Below, piece after piece: positions 31,713 through 35,603 of a DNA stretch of 35,603 bases. The number at the start of each line of letters is the position of its first letter. Position 1 is the first letter of the stretch. Origin of the DNA: Methylopumilus sp036567085 (lineage in GTDB: Bacteria > Pseudomonadota > Gammaproteobacteria > Burkholderiales > Methylophilaceae); assembly GCA_036567085.1 (NCBI GenBank), contig DATCVG010000080.1, positions 1 through 35,603 on the forward strand, given 5' to 3'. The notes under the pieces were generated by a model. The model ran no database searches and was not told where the DNA came from. It saw only the letters and a list, made by a program, of their open reading frames with translations. Position numbers and translations under genes: made by a program.

Positions 31713-32362
31713 AATCCCCTCGCTTTGATTTAGTTATTTTAGACTGGGATGGCACTGTGGCTGACTCAACAGGCATTATTGTAGATGCTGTTATATCAGC
31801 TGCTAAAAGTGCTGGGGTTACAGCCCCCCCGAGAGAAATCATATTAAAGACGATAGGATTAGGCTTAAATCAATTATTGCTTAAGCTCTTTCCTCATTTG
31901 TCTTCTGAATTACTAGAAAAAGTCGCTGAGAGTTATCGTTCTTATTATCATGCAAATGAGGGCAATTCATATCTTTTTGATGGTGTAAAAGAGGGTGTTG
32001 AGCAGCTTTATCAACATAAATGTAAACTTGCAGTCGCTACAGGTAAAAGTAGAAAAGGTCTAAATTTTGCATTGCAAGATACTGATTTAAATAGATTTTT
32101 TTTATCTACAAAAACAGTAGACGAATGTTTTTCTAAACCACATCCCCACATGGTGGAGGCGATTTTGGAAGAAACCCAGATACCAGCTGATCGTGCTGTG
32201 ATTGTGGGCGATACGCATTATGATCTTGAAATGGGAAAGAACGCGCACATTCAAACCATCGCAGTTACTTATGGAGCGCAACCAAAAGATCTGTTAATAA
32301 GTTTTCAGCCTTTAGCATGTTTTGATTCATTTAAAGAGGTTGTAGATTTCTTATTACCATGA
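31709..32362 (+). CDS. HAD-superfamily phosphatase, phosphoglycolate phosphatase-like
   Basis: Haloacid dehalogenase subfamily IA hydrolase. The 217 residues contain the nucleophile motif ILDWDGTVADS (Asp12 and Asp14), motif II in LAVATGKSRKG, motif III lysine in SKPHPHMV, and motif IV GDTHYDLEMGKNA. A helical cap domain lies between about 18 and 85. The pattern is that of Gph-type phosphoglycolate phosphatases and relatives that act on small sugar or nucleotide phosphates. The exact substrate is not readable from sequence. It overlaps rluC and the Rieske gene by 4 bases each, so it is translationally coupled to both. Its position behind rluC suggests a conserved but functionally unlinked operon. 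Confidence 0.85.
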   Translation: MKSPRFDLVILDWDGTVADSTGIIVDAVISAAKSAGVTAPPREIILKTIGLGLNQLLLKLFPHLSSELLEKVAESYRSYYHANEGNSYLFDGVKEGVEQLYQHKCKLAVATGKSRKGLNFALQDTDLNRFFLSTKTVDECFSKPHPHMVEAILEETQIPADRAVIVGDTHYDLEMGKNAHIQTIAVTYGAQPKDLLISFQPLACFDSFKEVVDFLLP

Positions 32363-32706
32363 CACCAATTGCAAAAATTGAAATAAATAAAAAGGCTTTT
32401 CAGGGGGACGGCTCAACGATCAAATTTGAATACCAAACCGAAGCTTCTATTCAATCTGGTTTTGTAGTCCTCTTTGAGGGTAAGTATCATGCTTATCAAA
32501 ATCAATGTAAACACTTGCCAATCGAGCTTGATTATAAGCCTAATGAATTTATGGATGATCAAAAACAATGGATTGTATGCTCGACTCATGGGGCCATTTA
32601 TCATCCCATGTCTGGGGAATGCATTTCTGGGCCTTGTCGTGGTCAAATATTAGAAAAATTAAATGTAATCGAATCAAACGATGTATTATGGATTGAAATT
32701 TATTAA
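32359..32706 (+). CDS. Small Rieske [2Fe-2S] protein
   Basis: A 115-residue, single-domain Rieske protein with cluster ligands Cys50-x-His52 (CKH) and Cys74-x-x-His77 (CSTH), the standard spacing for a [2Fe-2S] cluster with two Cys and two His. The second ligand pair continues as GAIYHPMSGECISGPC, matching the GA.f....G.c..GPC pattern of ferredoxin-like Rieske proteins. There is no signal peptide or membrane anchor, so it is cytoplasmic. No oxygenase subunit is nearby; it may be an electron carrier or a NirD-like small subunit. Partner unknown. It overlaps the phosphatase gene by 4 bases and is followed by sppA after 22 bp. Confidence 0.85.
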   Translation: MTPIAKIEINKKAFQGDGSTIKFEYQTEASIQSGFVVLFEGKYHAYQNQCKHLPIELDYKPNEFMDDQKQWIVCSTHGAIYHPMSGECISGPCRGQILEKLNVIESNDVLWIEIY

Positions 32707-32728
32707 AAGTATTTTCGGAGCAAAACAA

Positions 32729-33703
32729 ATGGCAGTTAGAAAAAAGATAGAAAAGAAACCAATCGATCATTGGGAAAGAGAAGCATTAGAAAAAATTGCA
32801 CTTTCAGCTTTAGGTGAACAAAGAATTGCTAGACGTTGGAGTATTTTTTTTAAATCGATTACTTTTTTTTATCTCTTTGTACTTTTATTTTTGGGATTGA
32901 GTGCGATGCATACAAAAGGCGGGTCAGGGAATCATACCGCATTGATTGAAATTAATGGTGTCATTGGTGAGAAGGATGAAGTAAATGCAAAAGACTTTTT
33001 TGAGAGTATACGGAGGGCATATGATAGCCGTGGTACACGGGGCATTGTTCTAAAAATTAACAGTCCTGGCGGAAGCCCTGTTCAATCTGGCATGATTAAT
33101 GACGAAATTAAGCGGCAAAAAAAATTACATCCACATATTCCTGTTTATGCAGTAGTGGAGGATATTTGCGCTTCAGGGGGCTATTACATTGCTGTCGCTG
33201 CTGACGAAATTTTCGTTGATAAAGCAAGTATCGTAGGCTCAATTGGCGTCTTAATGGATGGCTTTGGCTTTACTGATACCTTGAAAAAAGTTGGCATTGA
33301 AAGACGGCTGATGACAGCAGGATCGAACAAAGCCATGCTTGACCCTTTCTCACCAATCAATCCAAAACAACAAGCTTTTGTTCAAGACATGTTAAACGAA
33401 GTCCATCAACAATTTATTGCGGTTGTTAAAGAGGGTCGGGGAAATCGCCTAAAAGAATCACCAGATACATTTAGTGGCCTTTTTTGGAATGGTGAATCTG
33501 CTGTCAAACTTGGATTAGCGGATGGTTTTGGGAATTTTGATTATGTTGCTCGAGAATTAGTTAAGGCAGAAGAGGTGGTTGATTTTACGACTTACGAGGG
33601 TTTTGCTGACCGTTTTGCTCGAAAATTTGGGGCAAGTTTAGGATCTTCTATGAATGAATCTCTTAGGACCGCCATACTTAACCAAAAATTAATTATTAAA
33701 TAA
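32729..33703 (+). CDS. sppA: Signal peptide peptidase SppA, 36-kDa type
   Basis: Inner-membrane serine protease that degrades cleaved signal peptides. With the start at ATG 32729 it has 324 aa; CGGAG at 32716-32720 lies eight bases upstream. An in-frame ATG at 32681 would overlap the Rieske gene by 26 bp and has no ribosome site. One membrane helix (about 39-60) is followed by the periplasmic protease domain: LKINSPGGSPVQSG (108-121), catalytic Ser149 in CASGGYYIA, SIVGSIGV (167-174) and catalytic Lys201 in GSNKAMLDPF. The short single-repeat form resembles bacterial SppA36/SohB-like proteins more than the 67-kDa E. coli SppA. It is the last gene of the rluC run and ends 9 bp from convergent pgi. 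Confidence 0.93.
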   Translation: MAVRKKIEKKPIDHWEREALEKIALSALGEQRIARRWSIFFKSITFFYLFVLLFLGLSAMHTKGGSGNHTALIEINGVIGEKDEVNAKDFFESIRRAYDSRGTRGIVLKINSPGGSPVQSGMINDEIKRQKKLHPHIPVYAVVEDICASGGYYIAVAADEIFVDKASIVGSIGVLMDGFGFTDTLKKVGIERRLMTAGSNKAMLDPFSPINPKQQAFVQDMLNEVHQQFIAVVKEGRGNRLKESPDTFSGLFWNGESAVKLGLADGFGNFDYVARELVKAEEVVDFTTYEGFADRFARKFGASLGSSMNESLRTAILNQKLIIK

Positions 33704-33717
33704 ATCAATAATTTATT
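33699..33717. terminator. AT hairpin holding both stop codons of sppA and pgi
   Basis: AATAAAT (33699-33705) and ATTTATT (33711-33717) form a perfect 7-bp stem with loop CAATA. The left arm includes the sppA TAA and the right arm the pgi TAA (minus strand). T or A runs lie on both sides (TATTTTTT to the right). A weak bidirectional terminator is likely. Confidence 0.4.
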
Positions 33718-35365
33718 GGTATTTTTTAATGTAATTAATTAATCCATTAGTGGAGCTGTCAAAGTGATCTGTAGGTATTTTTTCAGATAGTTGAGGTAAA
33801 ACTTGCTTTGCAATCTGTTTGCCGTATTCTACGCCCCATTGATCAAATGAATTGATATTCCAGATGATTCCCTGAGTAAAAATTTTATGTTCATACATTG
33901 CAATAATTTGACCTAAGGTTTTTGGGGTTAATTTTTGAAAAAGTATGGAAGAGGTAGGTCGATTACCTTCAAAAGTCTTTTGTGGAATAAAGCTTTCAAT
34001 ATCTTCACCCTCATAACCCTGTTTTTCAATTTCGGCTCGAGCCTCATCATATGTTTTTCCTAGCATCAAAGATTGTGTTTGTGCGATAAAGTTTGAAAGC
34101 AAAATTTTATGATGCTCATTACCATCTTTACCTATTGCATATTGAGATTCAATGGGCATGATAAAGTCTGCAGGGACAATCTCAGTGCCTTGATGAAGCA
34201 GTTGATAGAAAGCGTGCTGACCATTAGTACCCACTTCGCCCCAAATAACTGGACCTGTATGAAAATCAATGTGCTCGCCATCGCGATTGATAAATTTACC
34301 GTTACTTTCCATGTCAGCTTGTTGAAGATAAGGCGCTAATTTAGATAAACCTTGATCGTAGGCTAAGATTGCATGGGTTGGATAATTAAAGAAATTAATG
34401 TACCAGATACCTAATAATCCCATCATCATCGGAATATTTTGTTCGATGGGCGCAGTCTTGAAATGCTCATCCATTTCAAAACCACCTTTGAGTAACTCTT
34501 CGAATCCATCCATACCAATATAAAGCGCAATAGAAAGTCCAATTGCTGACCAAAGGGAGTAGCGTCCGCCTACCCAGTCCCAAAACTCAAACATATTTTC
34601 TGTGTCGATACCGAATTGCGACACAGCATGATGATTTGTGGATAATGCAACAAAATGTTTTTTAATATGTTGGCTCTCTCTCGCCACTTTAAGGAACCAA
34701 TCCCTTGCTGAGAAAGCATTGGTCATTGTTTCTTGTGTCGTAAATGTTTTGGAAGCGATAATAAAAAGGGTTGTTTCAGGATTACATTTCTCTAAAGCTT
34801 GTGAGAGATCTGCCCCATCCACGTTAGAAACGAAATAGGGTGTGATGGTTTTTGAGCCATAAGCTCTTAATGCTTGACAAACCATAGCAGGACCAAGATC
34901 AGATCCACCTATGCCTATGTTAATGACGCTTGTGATTTCTTTACCGGTGAAACCTTTCCATTGACCTGATCTTACCTCTTCACTAAAACTTCGCATTTTT
35001 TTGAGTACACTTTTAATCTTAGGCATTACGTCCTCACCATCTGACATGATGGGCGAGTGATTTTGGTTACGAAGAGCCGTGTGAAGGGCTGCGCGATGTT
35101 CAGTGGTATTTATTTTTTCACCTGCAAACATACGGCTTCGCCAACCCTCAACATCGGCTTCTTTTGCAAGTTTAACTAGGAGATTTATGGTTTCTTTAGA
35201 AATACGATGTTTTGAATAATCTAGAAGTAAATCATTAAATTGAATATGAAATTGATTAAAACGATTAGGATCTGATTTAAACATCTCACGAAGTGAGATG
35301 GATTCGATATCTTTTTTATGTTGATTTAAAGATTGCCAGATGAGCGATTGATTAATTTGTGACAT
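33713..35365 (-). CDS. pgi: Glucose-6-phosphate isomerase
   Basis: Interconverts glucose 6-phosphate and fructose 6-phosphate. In RuMP methylotrophs it passes the fixation product to glucose 6-phosphate for the dehydrogenase branch and polysaccharide synthesis. The 550 residues match the classical Pgi family: NIGIGGSDLGP (149-159), SKTFTTQETMTN (205-216), GGRYSLWSAIGL (266-277), catalytic Glu353 in QADMESNGK, His384 in NGQHAF, and the C-terminal Lys in QWGVEYGK. All catalytic residues are present. It is preceded on its strand by an extended -10 promoter overlapping the queG end, and meets sppA tail to tail. No neighbour on its strand shares its transcript inside the window. Confidence 0.97.
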   Translation of the reverse strand: MSQINQSLIWQSLNQHKKDIESISLREMFKSDPNRFNQFHIQFNDLLLDYSKHRISKETINLLVKLAKEADVEGWRSRMFAGEKINTTEHRAALHTALRNQNHSPIMSDGEDVMPKIKSVLKKMRSFSEEVRSGQWKGFTGKEITSVINIGIGGSDLGPAMVCQALRAYGSKTITPYFVSNVDGADLSQALEKCNPETTLFIIASKTFTTQETMTNAFSARDWFLKVARESQHIKKHFVALSTNHHAVSQFGIDTENMFEFWDWVGGRYSLWSAIGLSIALYIGMDGFEELLKGGFEMDEHFKTAPIEQNIPMMMGLLGIWYINFFNYPTHAILAYDQGLSKLAPYLQQADMESNGKFINRDGEHIDFHTGPVIWGEVGTNGQHAFYQLLHQGTEIVPADFIMPIESQYAIGKDGNEHHKILLSNFIAQTQSLMLGKTYDEARAEIEKQGYEGEDIESFIPQKTFEGNRPTSSILFQKLTPKTLGQIIAMYEHKIFTQGIIWNINSFDQWGVEYGKQIAKQVLPQLSEKIPTDHFDSSTNGLINYIKKYQ

Positions 35366-35414
35366 GTATAACGTTTAATTTAGGGATCGAATAGTGAATA
35401 ATTTAATTTAGCCT

Positions 35415-35428
35415 CGCATTATAGCAAA
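35415..35428 (-). promoter_or_regulatory. Extended -10 promoter of pgi
   Basis: On the minus strand TTTGCTATAAT contains TG-C followed by an exact TATAAT (35423-35418), the extended -10 pattern that needs little -35 sequence. It lies about 52 bp before the pgi start and a few bases after the queG stop. A GC-rich stretch (GCGAGGC) follows at the start site. Confidence 0.55.
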
Positions 35429-35435
35429 GACATAC

Positions 35436-35603
35436 TTAATTTATATGAAAATTATGTTGTGCAAGAGCCCATGATATATGCTCCTTAACGAGAGGAGAGG
35501 CATCTGGATATCTACTTTTAAGTACATTCACAATAATTTCAGATGTTTTAGCATTACCAAGCCCTATGGCAATATTTCTCAACCATTGATCGTAGCCAAT
35601 ACG
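35436..35603 (-). CDS. queG: Epoxyqueuosine reductase, C-terminal fragment
   Basis: The last 55 codons of a minus-strand gene whose start lies beyond the right edge; the stop TAA is at 35438-35436. The peptide RIGYDQWLRNIAIGLGNA and, near the end, SPLVKEHISWAL are recognisable as the HEAT-like C-terminal segment of QueG, the cobalamin- and iron-sulfur-dependent reductase that turns epoxyqueuosine into queuosine in tRNA. The iron-sulfur and cobalamin sites are outside the window. It pairs functionally with queD in this window. The call rests on a short but characteristic tail. Confidence 0.75.
   Translation of the reverse strand, partial: RIGYDQWLRNIAIGLGNAKTSEIIVNVLKSRYPDASPLVKEHISWALAQHNFHIN

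Noticed and set aside
32681..32728. Longer start for sppA overlapping the Rieske gene
   Set aside because: No ribosome site, and 26 bp overlap with the upstream gene; ATG 32729 has CGGAG eight bases upstream.
1..35603. CRISPR array, insertion sequence, prophage, toxin-antitoxin pair or secretion system
   Set aside because: No regularly spaced repeats, transposase, integrase or phage-like frames were found; almost all sequence is accounted for by recognisable core genes.

Overview
The window is core chromosome of a low-GC, streamlined methylotrophic betaproteobacterium, most likely Methylophilaceae of the OM43/'Candidatus Methylopumilus' type. Adjacent hexulose-6-phosphate synthase and 6-phospho-3-hexuloisomerase genes, a transaldolase end and glucose-6-phosphate isomerase point to formaldehyde assimilation by the RuMP cycle. 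The tig-clpP-clpX-lon, mltD-gloB-methyltransferase-rnhA-dnaQ and rne/rluC gene orders are proteobacterial. Intergenic gaps are very short. The taxon is inferred from gene content; no database was searched.

Layout. 1-1592: end of transaldolase, then hps and phi, separated by hairpins and a clear rho-independent terminator. 1733-3115: pabB (folate branch). 3117-8701: minus-strand tripartite RND efflux operon (outer-membrane lipoprotein, adaptor, permease), whose upstream region is rich in inverted and direct repeats. 8867-14703: tRNA-Leu(UAG), tig, clpP, clpX, lon, a protein folding and proteolysis block. 14766-14971: tRNA-Val(UAC), tRNA-Asp(GUC) and a terminator. 15041-16936: ppiD, meeting fabI tail to tail. 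16933-23351: a six-gene minus-strand run read gloB, mltD, peptide-type ABC binding protein, two permeases, fabI; no ATPase gene is present. 23396-25235: YafS-like methyltransferase, rnhA, dnaQ with overlapping ends. 25236-26970 (minus): queD and an M48 membrane protease. 27071-27993: orn and crcB, overlapping. 27995-30331 (minus): rne with a long structured leader. 30723-33703: rluC, HAD phosphatase, Rieske protein, sppA, tightly coupled. 33713-35365 (minus): pgi, and behind it the C-terminus of queG.

How the genes fit together. Hps, Phi, transaldolase and Pgi serve sugar-phosphate interconversion of the RuMP cycle. Trigger factor, ClpXP, Lon, PpiD, SppA and the M48 protease cover protein quality control in cytoplasm, membrane and periplasm. 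RNase E, oligoribonuclease and RNase HI handle RNA turnover. QueD and QueG belong to queuosine synthesis.

I saw no mobile element, CRISPR array, phage gene or toxin-antitoxin pair. The less ordinary signals are regulatory: the repeat-rich start of the efflux operon, the hairpins around hps, the rne leader with a hairpin covering its ribosome binding site, and five convergent gene pairs whose stop codons lie within 9 bp of each other or overlap.
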